NCBI GenBank assembly: GCA_949286885.1
Contig: CASEEG010000059.1
Span: 1 to 34,402 of the forward strand
Direction of reading: 5' to 3'
From: an uncultured bacterium
GTDB lineage: Bacteria; Cyanobacteriota; Vampirovibrionia; Gastranaerophilales; Gastranaerophilaceae
DNA length: 34,402 nt
A model generated the notes under the pieces. The model was not told where the DNA came from and did no database searches. It saw only the letters and a program-made list of their open reading frames with translations. Positions 1-8,162 of this stretch are shown here, in pieces (the first letter of the stretch is position 1; each line of letters begins with the position of its first letter). The translations under genes were made by a program, and so were the position numbers.

Positions 1-1246
1 ACTGCAGTGCTGATGTTATTGTATTGATTCTTTTGTTAACATCTCCTGTTCCTACTCCTTGTGCTCCAAGCAGTTTACCGGTTTTTTTGTCTGCAACAAG
101 CTTAATTGTTATTGTTTCTGAATTTGGCATATAACCTGCCTTATCTTTTTTTACAACGGTTGTGCATACAGGTTGTATGTTGAATTTTTCGGCTATTCTG
201 TTTGCATTTTCGTAATTTATCCCTGTTAGTGCCATTGTGTAATCAAAATATTTTGTTATAGCTGAACCCAGAATTCCTTCAAATTTTTCATAATTTTCAG
301 GATTTGTTGATATGTTTATTCCGGTAACACGTCCTTCTTTGTTGGCAATATTACCAAGAGCAATATATATCGGTCTGTTTGTAAGCATACATTTTTCTTC
401 TGTACAGTCTCCTGCTGCCCAGATGTTTTCTATGCTTGTTTTCATATTGCTATCTACAACAATGCCGCCTGTTTTGCCTATTTTTATCCCTGCATTTTTT
501 GCAAGTTCAACATTAGGAACTACACCTGACGCTATTACACAAAAATCTGCTTCTATTTCCAACCCGTTTTTTGTCCTTAGTTTTGTGAATTTACCTTGTG
601 CATCTGAGAAAAACTCGATAACTTCTTCTTCAAAATGTATTTCTACCCACTCTCCGCTTCTTTCCATAATATGATTTTTTATCATGTCACTAAATTCGCA
701 GTCAAAAACTTTCATAAGTCTTGAACCATATTCAACAATTACTGTATTAACTCCATTTTGCACAAATGCTTCTAATAGTTCTATACCAATATAACCTCCG
801 CCAATTATCACCACTTTTCTAGCTTTATGCATCTCTTCTTTTATTTTTATGCCGTCTTGAATATGTCTTAGAAAATACACACCATCCATATCTATATTCT
901 TAATAGGCGGTATAAAAGGTTTTGCACCTGTGCAAATTACAAGTTCGTCGTAATAAACTTCCTTATCATTTATTATTACACATTTTTTTTCAGGAATTAT
1001 TTTTTGAGCTTTATGTTCAAGAAATATTTTTACGCCTTGTTTTTCAAATTCTTCAGGTGTTCTAACTATAAGTTGATTTATATTTTTTACCGTCCCCTCT
1101 ATATAATAAGGCAGACCACATGCACTGTATGAAATTAAATTTTCATCAGTATATAGTTCTATTTGATTTTCAGGATTTACTCTTTTAGCCTTTGCGGCTG
1201 TTTTTGGACCCGCTGCACCGCCGCCGATTATAACAATTTTTTTCAT
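1..1246 (-). CDS. FAD/NAD-dependent CoA-disulfide reductase / NADH oxidase family protein (3' end cut by window)
   Basis: This is a pyridine nucleotide-disulfide oxidoreductase of the CoADR/Nox type, which uses NAD(P)H and FAD to reduce CoA disulfide, polysulfide or oxygen in the cytosol. The N-terminus MKKIVIIGGGAAG is the FAD-binding GxGxxG motif. The stretch SYSACGLPYY puts a cysteine at residue 43, the single redox-active Cys typical of CoADR/Nox. A second dinucleotide motif (VVIIGGGYIGIE, about residue 150) binds NAD(P)H, and the FAD-binding AAGDC motif lies near residue 275. About 415 codons are present; the family is usually 440-560, so only the end of the dimerisation domain, or an added rhodanese domain, is missing. 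The start is only 29 bp from the divergent rsmD start, and I see no clear Shine-Dalgarno sequence. The substrate cannot be told from sequence. Confidence 0.88.
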   Translation of the reverse strand, partial: MKKIVIIGGGAAGPKTAAKAKRVNPENQIELYTDENLISYSACGLPYYIEGTVKNINQLIVRTPEEFEKQGVKIFLEHKAQKIIPEKKCVIINDKEVYYDELVICTGAKPFIPPIKNIDMDGVYFLRHIQDGIKIKEEMHKARKVVIIGGGYIGIELLEAFVQNGVNTVIVEYGSRLMKVFDCEFSDMIKNHIMERSGEWVEIHFEEEVIEFFSDAQGKFTKLRTKNGLEIEADFCVIASGVVPNVELAKNAGIKIGKTGGIVVDSNMKTSIENIWAAGDCTEEKCMLTNRPIYIALGNIANKEGRVTGINISTNPENYEKFEGILGSAITKYFDYTMALTGINYENANRIAEKFNIQPVCTTVVKKDKAGYMPNSETITIKLVADKKTGKLLGAQGVGTGDVNKRINTITSALQ

Positions 1247-1275
1247 GCTAATATAATATGGGAGATTAACATTAA

Positions 1276-1821
1276 ATGCAACTTACAGGCGGGCAATTTA
1301 AAGGAAGAAAAATAACTACCCCAAAAGGGGTAAGGCCAACTTTGTCTCTTGTAAGGGAAAGTGTTTTTAATATTTTGTTTTCTACTTTTGGTTCTTTTAA
1401 AGAGAAAACTTTTTTAGATTTATTTTTGGGCAGTGGGATTATGACATTCGAGGCTTTGTCCAGAGGTTTTAGTACTGTCTCATACGAAATTAGTCCGCAG
1501 GTAATAAAAATAGCTTTTGCAAATGCGTCCAAACTTGGATTTAACCCAGAAATAATACGCGGTGATTCACTCAAGTCTTCTTTATTATTGAAGAGAAAAT
1601 TTGATGTAATTTATGCAGATCCGCCTTGGGACAAAACTTATCTAAAAATTTTTGATATTTCATCTAAACTCTTGTCAGATAATGGTATTTTAATTGTCGA
1701 GTGTGATAAAAAGAAAAGATCCAATGTGCTTGAAGAACTTGGAACTGTTAGCTCATTGGATCTTTTTAGTGAAAAAAATTATGGTCGTTGTTGTCTTTTG
1801 TTTGTAAAACTATACCGATGA
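1276..1821 (+). CDS. rsmD: 16S rRNA (guanine(966)-N2)-methyltransferase RsmD
   Basis: This SAM-dependent enzyme methylates the N2 of G966 in 16S rRNA during small-subunit assembly. At 181 aa it has normal family length. The N-terminus (GGQFKGRKITTPKG, then RPTLSLVRESVFNIL) is the typical RsmD signature. A SAM-binding motif I follows (FLDLFLGSGIMTFEALSRG, about residues 46-64), and the catalytic motif IV appears as YADPPW near residue 115, the DPP[FYW] class used for exocyclic amino methylation. GGGAGA about ten bases upstream supports this ATG. The last 12 bases overlap the 3' end of the convergent EF-hand gene. Confidence 0.95.
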   Translation: MQLTGGQFKGRKITTPKGVRPTLSLVRESVFNILFSTFGSFKEKTFLDLFLGSGIMTFEALSRGFSTVSYEISPQVIKIAFANASKLGFNPEIIRGDSLKSSLLLKRKFDVIYADPPWDKTYLKIFDISSKLLSDNGILIVECDKKKRSNVLEELGTVSSLDLFSEKNYGRCCLLFVKLYR

Positions 1822-2319
1822 TGAGTCATAATCATCATTGTCAACGTAATTTGAAATGTTTGTAGCTTGGAATTTTGGGTGGTTTTCTTCCATTTCTTCT
1901 ATTTCTTCATCCATACTATATTCTGCGATTTCTTGATTAGTTACTCTGCCGTCTCCGTTTTTATCAATTTCCTGAAAATGATTAAGCACTTCTTCAAGAG
2001 TGGAGCTTGCACTGCCCGAGTAACAAAGTTGCATTAATTCTTCATAGCTTAAACCTTTTTGTGAAAGCTGATTTGTGTATTGTTGCAAATCGGTTGCGCT
2101 TATTTTTCCATCTCCGTCAGCATCGATGCTTGAAAAATTTTGTGTTAAATAACTTTGAAAGCTTGCGCTTAGATTGTTTTTGTTGACTTCATCTGAGGGG
2201 TTTATTATCTGTTCCAACGTCAGACCCCCTGATGTACCGGCGCTAAGCACAGCAAAATTATTTGTAAGCCCATATATGGCCTGTGCCATAAGACCTTGCC
2301 CGCTTAATCTTGTACTCAT
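1810..2319 (-). CDS. EF-hand calcium-binding protein, cytosolic, unknown role
   Basis: This 169-aa protein has two canonical EF-hand loops. Loop 1 is residues 66-77 (DADGDGKISATD) and loop 2 is residues 119-130 (DKNGDGRVTNQE, with the bidentate Glu at position 12). Calcium binding is therefore a firm prediction; the cellular role is unknown. There is no signal peptide or membrane segment; the N-terminus (MSTRLSGQGLMAQAIYGL) is polar to amphipathic. The C-terminal third is very acidic (DEEIEEMEEN and a tail of Asp and Ser). GAGG seven bases before the ATG supports the start. A perfect 7-bp hairpin lies just upstream in the leader. It converges with and overlaps rsmD by 12 bp. Its N-terminus loosely resembles that of the 105-aa protein at 8633-8950. 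Confidence 0.85.
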   Translation of the reverse strand: MSTRLSGQGLMAQAIYGLTNNFAVLSAGTSGGLTLEQIINPSDEVNKNNLSASFQSYLTQNFSSIDADGDGKISATDLQQYTNQLSQKGLSYEELMQLCYSGSASSTLEEVLNHFQEIDKNGDGRVTNQEIAEYSMDEEIEEMEENHPKFQATNISNYVDNDDYDSSSV

Positions 2320-2336
2320 AATCTAACCTCATTTTA

Positions 2337-2354
2337 TAACCTTTATTAAGGTTA
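2337..2354 (-). promoter_or_regulatory. Hairpin in the leader of the EF-hand gene
   Basis: A perfect inverted repeat (TAACCTT, loop TATT, AAGGTTA) lies 18 bases upstream of the EF-hand start and just before its GAGG ribosome-binding site. In the gene's direction it would form near the 5' end of the mRNA. Read on the plus strand it is followed by a T-run, so it could also look like a terminator, but no plus-strand gene ends nearby. A role in translation or mRNA stability is a guess. Confidence 0.3.
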
Positions 2355-2389
2355 ATGATTTTTTTAAAAAAAGAAAACAACCTTTTGAA

Positions 2390-2398
2390 TGATATAAC
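2390..2398 (+). promoter_or_regulatory. Extended -10 promoter for the small CxxC protein gene
   Basis: TGATATAAC matches the extended -10 form TGnTATAAT with one change. Transcription would begin near 2405, which leaves AGGGTG (2416-2421) as ribosome-binding site before the gene at 2434. No good -35 is visible, as is common for extended -10 promoters. Confidence 0.4.
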
Positions 2399-2433
2399 TT
2401 GTTTGAAATTTTTATAGGGTGTAAAATTTGTTT

Positions 2434-2610
2434 ATGAGTGAAAAAAAGCAATTTCTTGGAGTTATGTTTGAGTGTTGCCATGTCTATGGCAGAATTTACA
2501 AAAACAAAGAGGGCACAGCCTACGTTGGTAAGTGCCCAAAGTGTTTAAAACAAGTTAGTGTAAGAATCGGCAAGGGTGGTACCGATAACAGATTTTTTAA
2601 GGCATATTAA
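2434..2610 (+). CDS. Small conserved-looking CxxC (zinc-ribbon-like) protein
   Basis: This 58-aa cytosolic protein has an FECCHVYGRIYKN segment, then KCPKCLKQVSVRIG and a C-terminal GGTDNRFFKAY. The Cys-Cys-x-x and CPKC pairs could form a zinc ribbon. The dense, ordered pattern of Gly, Cys and aromatic residues looks like a real conserved domain rather than a chance ORF. From memory, short proteins with the ending GGTDxRFF occur in several phyla, but I cannot confirm the family or function. The start is ambiguous: ATG at 2434 is chosen, but an in-frame TTG at 2428 sits at better spacing from AGGGTG. The gene stands alone and converges with gatA. Confidence 0.72.
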   Translation: MSEKKQFLGVMFECCHVYGRIYKNKEGTAYVGKCPKCLKQVSVRIGKGGTDNRFFKAY

Positions 2611-2611
2611 A

Positions 2612-4048
2612 TTATTTAATTGCTTGTTCTAAATTATATGCAGCTCTTAAGACAGTTGCCTCGTCAAGATTTTTACCGATAATCTGTAAACCTATGGGCA
2701 TTTTTTCACTATCAAAGCCACAAGGTGTGCTAAGTGCAGGCGCACCAATTAAATTTGCACTAATTGTTGCAATATCGGTTAAATACATTGCAAGTGGGTC
2801 TTCATTTCTTGAACCTATATCAAAAGCCGTTGTCGGGCATGTCGGTGAAATTAAAATATCAACATCTTCAAAAACTTTATCGAAATCATTTTTTACAAGT
2901 CTTCTTAACTGTTGAGCTTTTTTATAATACGCATCATAGTAACCGCTTGATAAAGCATAAGTTCCAAGCATTATACGCCTTTTAACTTCATCGCCAAAGC
3001 CTTCGGCACGAGTTTTAGTGTACATTTCTAAAAGATTTTGAGCGTCTTTTGTCCTGTATCCGTATCTTACACCGTCATATCGTGCTAAATTTGAGCTTGC
3101 TTCTGCCGTTGCAACGATGTAATATATGCCTATTGAGTACTTCAAAAGCGGAAGTGATACTTCCTTTATTGTTGCGCCCAGTTTTTTATAGGTTTCAATA
3201 GTATCTTGCACTGATTTTCTTACATCGTCATTTACGCCTTCGGCTAAAAGCTCTTTTATAACGCCGATTTTTAAACCTTTTACATCGTCTTTAAGGGTTT
3301 TTGTAACATCATCAACCTCTATTTTTAAAGAAGTAGAATCTTTTTCGTCCCATCCTGCAATAGCCATGTAAAGATTTGCTATATCCTCTACACATCTGCC
3401 AAATGGACCTATTTGATCTAATGATGAGGCAAAAGCAATTAAGCCATAGCGAGAAACCCTGCCATATGTTGGCTTAAAGCCGTTTATACCGCAAAAACTT
3501 GCAGGTAATCTTATACTTCCGCCGGTATCTGAGCCCAATGAAACAGTTGCTTCATAAGATGCAACAGATGCTGCAGAGCCACCTGATGAGCCCCCTGGAA
3601 CTTTATTTAAATTATGAGGATTTCTTACAATTTTAAAAGCAGAGTTTTCATTACTTGAGCCCATTGCAAACTCATCCAAGTTTGCTTTTCCGATGATTGG
3701 CACAAGATTTTCTTTTAGTTTTTTTGTAACTGTGGCATCGTATGGTGATACAAAATTTTCAAGTATTTTTGAACTTGCTGTTGTTTTAGAACCAATCATG
3801 TTCATATTATCTTTAAGCGCAAGAGGAATACCTGCCATAAGGGGTATATCTTCTCCTTTTGCAATTTTTTCATCAACTTTTTTTGCTGTTTCAATTGCTT
3901 GTTCTTTTGTAAGCGAATTGTATGCACCTATTTTTTCGTCAAGATTTTCAATTTGTTTATATGTTTCTTGAACTAATTCCAGCGCACTTACTTCTTTATT
4001 TAAAAGTGCTTTTCTTTGTTCTATTGCTGTTTTTTTCAATAATTCCAT
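2612..4048 (-). CDS. gatA: Asp-tRNA(Asn)/Glu-tRNA(Gln) amidotransferase subunit A
   Basis: GatA is the glutaminase subunit of GatCAB. It releases ammonia from glutamine so that misacylated Glu-tRNA(Gln), or Asp-tRNA(Asn), can be amidated. The amidase signature is plain (PGGSSGGSAA, residues 151-160). The Ser-cisSer-Lys triad is at Lys79 (ALKDNM), Ser154 and Ser178 (GSDTGGSIRLP), the numbering known for this family. Length is 478 aa, typical. gatB and gatC are not in the window, so the complex is encoded at scattered loci. Its start lies 40 bp from the divergent YraN-family gene. Presence of GatCAB implies indirect synthesis of at least one amide aminoacyl-tRNA. Confidence 0.97.
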   Translation of the reverse strand: MELLKKTAIEQRKALLNKEVSALELVQETYKQIENLDEKIGAYNSLTKEQAIETAKKVDEKIAKGEDIPLMAGIPLALKDNMNMIGSKTTASSKILENFVSPYDATVTKKLKENLVPIIGKANLDEFAMGSSNENSAFKIVRNPHNLNKVPGGSSGGSAASVASYEATVSLGSDTGGSIRLPASFCGINGFKPTYGRVSRYGLIAFASSLDQIGPFGRCVEDIANLYMAIAGWDEKDSTSLKIEVDDVTKTLKDDVKGLKIGVIKELLAEGVNDDVRKSVQDTIETYKKLGATIKEVSLPLLKYSIGIYYIVATAEASSNLARYDGVRYGYRTKDAQNLLEMYTKTRAEGFGDEVKRRIMLGTYALSSGYYDAYYKKAQQLRRLVKNDFDKVFEDVDILISPTCPTTAFDIGSRNEDPLAMYLTDIATISANLIGAPALSTPCGFDSEKMPIGLQIIGKNLDEATVLRAAYNLEQAIK

Positions 4049-4087
4049 CGGCTTTGTGCTCCACTTATTTTGTATTACAATTATTTT

Positions 4088-4432
4088 ATGTCAAACAAAC
4101 TTAAAGGTAAACTGGGAGAAAATAGAGCTAAAGAATTTCTTTTGAAAAACGGTTTCAAGATTCTGGAAACTAATTTTCGCTACTCCAGATACGGCGAAAT
4201 TGATATAATTGCCGGCAAAAATGATATATTGTATTTTGTTGAGGTTAAATATAGGACAACAAATAAATTCGGCATGCCTTTAGAAGCTATAACAAAAGCT
4301 AAGTTAAAAAAAATATGTAATTGTGCAAATTATTATCTAACCTTGTGTGACAAGAAATTTAAGTCGTATAAAATTAGTGCCTTGTCAGTATTTAACGATG
4401 ACATTAATTTTATCGAAAGTGTCGAATGCTAG
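4088..4432 (+). CDS. yraN: YraN/UPF0102 family nuclease-like protein
   Basis: This 114-aa protein has the compact PD-(D/E)xK-like fold signature of the YraN family: GENRAKEFLLKNGF (Glu11), then YGEIDIIA (Glu37, Asp39) and FVEVKYR (Glu52, Lys54, the ExK motif). The family is predicted to be a DNA nuclease related to Holliday-junction resolvases, but its biological role is poorly defined. The start is set at the ATG giving MSNKLKGKLGE. An in-frame TTG 18 bases upstream would add six non-conserved residues. No strong ribosome-binding site is visible. It is divergent from gatA and 60 bp ahead of the RelA/SpoT-like gene. Confidence 0.88.
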   Translation: MSNKLKGKLGENRAKEFLLKNGFKILETNFRYSRYGEIDIIAGKNDILYFVEVKYRTTNKFGMPLEAITKAKLKKICNCANYYLTLCDKKFKSYKISALSVFNDDINFIESVEC

Positions 4433-4492
4433 CAATTTTTTTTATTTTGTTGTTTTATATTCCTGTCTGGTTTATCTTTTGAAAAACATAAT

Positions 4493-5644
4493 ATGAAAAT
4501 AAATATAATTTCAAGTGCATACAATAGCGCAAGTATTAACAAAAAAACTAATTATTTAAATGTAAATTTGCTCAACAACCGTTTTATAAATTTGCAACAC
4601 CTTCAAACAGATGCGGTGTCTTTTTCTTCCAGAGGTAAACAACCTTCTTTGCAAGCGAAGCCATTTTCAAATCCAATAGTGACCACACCGGCTGCCAATG
4701 GTAAATTGTTGTCTGCAAAAGAAAGAACAATAACTAATCATCTTGCACAACAGATTTTTGAACAGGCAGAAGGTGATACGTGTAGGCTAAAAAGTATTTT
4801 AAGAAAGTCTATTTCTGGCTTAATTCCAAATGATGATAACTTTTGTGATTTTACTCACCCTGTTTTTTCTTTGGAATTTAGGACAAAAAGTGCAAATTCC
4901 ATACGAGAAAAAGCAAGTCAGAAGTACTTGCATACAAAAGAAGGTGTTGTAAGTAATCTCCATGATTTGGTCGGTGCAAGAATTATCATGGGTAATGCTC
5001 AAAAGGGTTGCATAGATAAAGTTATTGATCAAATAATCGAGTGTGTAAGGGATCGCAAATTAAAAATAATAGAAGTTGAAAATCATATTCCTACCGATAA
5101 AAAATATCAATATGTAAGCCAAACAAAACTTCGCAAACTGGCTCAGTTGTCATCGGATCTTTATGGAATTATTGTTCCAGAGCGTATAACAAGACGTGAG
5201 AACGGTTATATGGGTGTGCATTTGATGTTAGCTTTTCCGGATGGCTTATTTGGCGAAATACAAATATTAGGCTATGACGTTGCGCTTTTTAAGGAGCTTG
5301 AAGACATCCCTTATAAGATTTTGCAAGGTAAGTCAACCAAGAAAAAGTATGCGGAAATAGCAAGAGTGTTATCCCCAATGCTCCCTATAGGTGAGGATTT
5401 AACCAGTGCAGATAATATCGAGCGTGCAAAGTTAAAGAAGGAATTTATAGCCTATACCACTGCTGCATATAAATATGAGAGGGAAAAACCTACTGCATAC
5501 TTGAGCATTGATACGGTTCCGCATTTTTTATCAATTGATGAGTTTTCAAAAATGTACAAAAGAAAGCTGCATTTGACACCGGATATGGATTTTAATAATT
5601 TATATAAACTTAAGATGGCTGCTGACTATAAAACATCGGAATAA
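4493..5644 (+). CDS. RelA/SpoT-like nucleotidyltransferase domain protein, stand-alone
   Basis: The central region (about residues 125-275 of 383) matches the RelA/SpoT synthetase fold. It has FRTKSANSIREKASQK (residues 129-144, basic ATP-binding motif), LHDLVGARII (156-165), ENGYMGVHL (226-234) and GEIQILG (244-250). In known synthetases these bind the nucleotides and carry the catalytic acidic residues. No HD hydrolase, TGS or ACT domain is present, so it is not a long RSH enzyme. The usual NGYxSxH motif is NGYMGVH here. The first 75 residues are polar and apparently disordered (Asn/Ser rich, TDAVSFSSRGK), and about 100 residues follow the domain. It could be a small alarmone synthetase, a toxic pyrophosphokinase, or a divergent member with another substrate. 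No antitoxin-like partner lies beside it, and no clear Shine-Dalgarno is visible. Confidence 0.78.
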   Translation: MKINIISSAYNSASINKKTNYLNVNLLNNRFINLQHLQTDAVSFSSRGKQPSLQAKPFSNPIVTTPAANGKLLSAKERTITNHLAQQIFEQAEGDTCRLKSILRKSISGLIPNDDNFCDFTHPVFSLEFRTKSANSIREKASQKYLHTKEGVVSNLHDLVGARIIMGNAQKGCIDKVIDQIIECVRDRKLKIIEVENHIPTDKKYQYVSQTKLRKLAQLSSDLYGIIVPERITRRENGYMGVHLMLAFPDGLFGEIQILGYDVALFKELEDIPYKILQGKSTKKKYAEIARVLSPMLPIGEDLTSADNIERAKLKKEFIAYTTAAYKYEREKPTAYLSIDTVPHFLSIDEFSKMYKRKLHLTPDMDFNNLYKLKMAADYKTSE

Positions 5645-5717
5645 TAATTTACTTGAATATTCCTTAATTTTGTAGTAAAAAAATAGTGTATTCACTCACA
5701 AAATGTAAGGATTCAAA

Positions 5718-6812
5718 ATGGTAAAAAAACTTATTACACAAGACACCAGAATGTTCTTGACGGGAAATGAAGTTATTGCCTACGCGGCGAACGCAGCTGA
5801 GGCCGAGTTCATGTATGGTTATCCCATTACACCACAGAATGAAATTATGCACACTTGGTGTAAATTGCTTCCTAAAACAGAAGCAGGATTTTTGCAAACA
5901 GAAGATGAAATTTCTGCAGGATTTTCCACAATTGGCGGTATTTTAGCCGGTAAAAGAGCTTTTACCGCAACTGCAGGTCCCGGTAATGTCATTATGCAAG
6001 ATGCGCAAAGCATGGCTGAAATGATGAGAATACCTTTTGTTTGTGCTGTTATGCAAAGAGGTGGTCCATCAACAGCTACAGTTATTTATGCTCAACAAGA
6101 AACAAGATTGACATGCTTTGGCGGCAATGGTGAAGGTTTTAGAATTGTTTATTCAACGGCAGGACACCAAGATTTATATGATTACATGATTAAAGCATTT
6201 AATACGGCATGGAAATACAGATTTCCAACATTTATGCTGGCTGATGGCTACCAAGGTAAAATGAGAGAACCTGTTACATTATATGATCCTGCATCTCGCG
6301 GTATTAAAATGGTTCCAACCCAAGCTACATTGGGTGGTGCAAACGGCACAAGACCTGTAAATCATATTAGAAATACATTTAACCTTGAAGAAGAGCTTAT
6401 GGAGGTTCTTGATAAATATCAGGAAGAATTTGACAGAATTTCTCCCGAAATTGAAGAGTATCTTGAATACAAAGCGGACGATGCGGAAATTCTTGTTATC
6501 GCCCATGGAATTGTTGCAAGATCTGCAATGACTGCTATAGATGAGTTGAGAGCAAAAGGTATTAAAGCCGGTTTATTCAGACCTATCACACTTCGTCCTC
6601 TTGCTGTTAAACCTTTAAGAGCGGCTGTAAAACGTGCTAAACAAGTTCTGTTTACTGAATCTGCAAATGGTCAACTTGCACAAATGGTTCTTGAAAAAAT
6701 CTATGGATTAACAACTCCTTATTCAACTTTATTTAAAATGGGTGTTGGCGTAACAGGCGACGACATTGTTAAAAAAGTTGAATCTATGGTAAAAGAACCT
6801 GCTACAGTGTAG
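5718..6812 (+). CDS. 2-oxoacid:ferredoxin oxidoreductase, alpha subunit (operon 1)
   Basis: This is the alpha subunit (364 aa) of a four-subunit CoA- and TPP-dependent enzyme that oxidatively decarboxylates a 2-oxoacid and reduces ferredoxin. Early features are FLTGNEVIAYAA and YGYPITPQNEI, the pyrimidine-binding domain of the PorA/KorA/VorB family. RGGPST (about residue 113) is typical, and domain II carries LFRPITLRPL near residue 290. Substrate is unproven; the RGGPST motif leans toward the 2-oxoglutarate (KorA) branch. The ATG has TAAGG seven bases upstream. It is the first gene of a tight alpha-beta-gamma-delta operon. A paralogous set lies at 22016-24607. Confidence 0.93.
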   Translation: MVKKLITQDTRMFLTGNEVIAYAANAAEAEFMYGYPITPQNEIMHTWCKLLPKTEAGFLQTEDEISAGFSTIGGILAGKRAFTATAGPGNVIMQDAQSMAEMMRIPFVCAVMQRGGPSTATVIYAQQETRLTCFGGNGEGFRIVYSTAGHQDLYDYMIKAFNTAWKYRFPTFMLADGYQGKMREPVTLYDPASRGIKMVPTQATLGGANGTRPVNHIRNTFNLEEELMEVLDKYQEEFDRISPEIEEYLEYKADDAEILVIAHGIVARSAMTAIDELRAKGIKAGLFRPITLRPLAVKPLRAAVKRAKQVLFTESANGQLAQMVLEKIYGLTTPYSTLFKMGVGVTGDDIVKKVESMVKEPATV

Positions 6813-6840
6813 TTTAAAATAGAAATAAGAGGAAATATAA

Positions 6841-7596
6841 ATGATAGAAATGCTAGAAAAAGGACCAAAGCTTGCTAAAGCGCAAAATGCTGAAGTAGGT
6901 GCTTCTAAATTTTGCCCAGGTTGTGGTCATGGTATGATTTTAAAAACTCTTGCTCAAACAATTGACGAGCTTGAGTTAAATGACAAGGCTATTTTTGGCT
7001 GCGACATCGGTTGTTCTCTTTTGTCCTGGAATTACATGAACGTTGACACCGTTCAAACACACCACGGTCGTACAACCCCTGTCATTTACGGTGTTACTCG
7101 TGCTAATCCTGATTTAGTAGGTATTGCATATATGGGTGACGGTGGCGGTCTTGCAATAGGTTCACAACACCTTGTAAATGCTGCAGTTAGAAGTGAAAAT
7201 CTTTTAATTATTGTTGCGAATAATACAAACTACGGTATGACAGGCGGGCAAATGTCGCCAACCACAATGCCGGGTCAAAAAACTGAAACTACCCCATATG
7301 GTCGTGATTGCGATGTAACCGGTCGCCCTGCAAAGGGTGCTGAAATGGTTGCGTCGATTGCTGATCCAAACAAGTCTTTTGTTGCAAGAGCTTCTGTTTC
7401 AAACTTAAGAAAATTAAAATCTACATTTAAGAAAGCTCTTAAAAACGTTGATATGGGAGGATTTTCTTTTGTTGAAGTTCTTTCTGTTTGTCCTTTGAAC
7501 TGGAGAACAAACAATGTTCAAACCTGGGACAGATTAAAAACAATGGAAGAATTCTTTGAAGTTAAAGAGTTTGTTCAAAGAGAAGGATTGGAGTAA
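6841..7596 (+). CDS. 2-oxoacid:ferredoxin oxidoreductase, beta subunit (operon 1)
   Basis: This is the TPP-binding catalytic subunit, 251 aa. SKFCPGCGHGMI provides the conserved Cys pair, and GCDIGCS follows. The TPP/Mg motif is MGDGGGLAIGS with its partner NNTNYGMTGGQ about 25 residues later, as in KorB/PorB/VorB. There is no C-terminal ferredoxin extension; the cluster-binding role is taken by the separate delta subunit. AAGAGGA seven bases upstream decides the start (a second ATG lies three codons in). The gap from the alpha gene is 28 bp. Confidence 0.93.
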   Translation: MIEMLEKGPKLAKAQNAEVGASKFCPGCGHGMILKTLAQTIDELELNDKAIFGCDIGCSLLSWNYMNVDTVQTHHGRTTPVIYGVTRANPDLVGIAYMGDGGGLAIGSQHLVNAAVRSENLLIIVANNTNYGMTGGQMSPTTMPGQKTETTPYGRDCDVTGRPAKGAEMVASIADPNKSFVARASVSNLRKLKSTFKKALKNVDMGGFSFVEVLSVCPLNWRTNNVQTWDRLKTMEEFFEVKEFVQREGLE

Positions 7597-7600
7597 TAAT

Positions 7601-8161
7601 ATGGCAAGAACAAGAATCGTTTTAGCGGGTGAAGGCGGACAAGGCGTCCAAAGTGTTGCAAAAATCCTTGTAGAAGCAGGTTATGAAGCTGGTAAGGAAA
7701 TTTTATATATTCCTAACTTTGGTGTAGAACAAAGGGGTGGTGTTTCCATTGCCTTTTGCCAAATTGCTGATGAAAAAATTGGTGAACCAAGATTTTCAAA
7801 AGGTGACATTGTAATTATGTTATCTGACCGTGCGATTGACAGATGCTGTACATATGTAAATGAAAATTCTACCGTCATTTACGATTCTTCTGTATGTACA
7901 AAAAAACCCGTTTGCAATGCTAAAAACATCATTTCTGTTGAGGCAAACAAAATTGCTAACGAACAGTTAAGTGCAAGGGTATTTAATATAATTGTTCTTG
8001 GTGTTCTTTTAAGTGCAACAAATGTTCTTGACTTAAGTGATATTAAGAATGCTATGGAAATGGCATTAGGTAAAAAATTCGATGCGAAGCCCGAGTTGAG
8101 AGAACTTAACTATAAAGCTCTTGAGATGGGTATGGGTTTAATACAGAAAGCAGGTGTATAA
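7601..8161 (+). CDS. 2-oxoacid:ferredoxin oxidoreductase, gamma subunit (operon 1)
   Basis: This 186-aa gamma subunit opens with RIVLAGEGGQGVQSVAKIL, the GxGGQG motif of the family, and continues with YIPNFGVEQRGG, the conserved xRGG segment that helps form the CoA/2-oxoacid site. The start is the ATG at 7601, four bases after the beta stop, with GGAG inside the end of the beta gene. An in-frame start inside beta at 7556 is rejected. The stop is one base before the delta start. It completes the heterotetramer with its neighbours. Confidence 0.92.
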   Translation: MARTRIVLAGEGGQGVQSVAKILVEAGYEAGKEILYIPNFGVEQRGGVSIAFCQIADEKIGEPRFSKGDIVIMLSDRAIDRCCTYVNENSTVIYDSSVCTKKPVCNAKNIISVEANKIANEQLSARVFNIIVLGVLLSATNVLDLSDIKNAMEMALGKKFDAKPELRELNYKALEMGMGLIQKAGV

Positions 8162-8162
8162 A

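Noticed and set aside
312-674. Plus-strand open frame of 120 codons
   Set aside because: It is the complement of the CoADR-family gene, which has clear FAD, Cys43 and NAD motifs on the minus strand.
7556-7600. Longer start for the operon 1 gamma subunit
   Set aside because: It falls inside the beta gene; ATG 7601 has GGAG at proper spacing and gives the family N-terminus.
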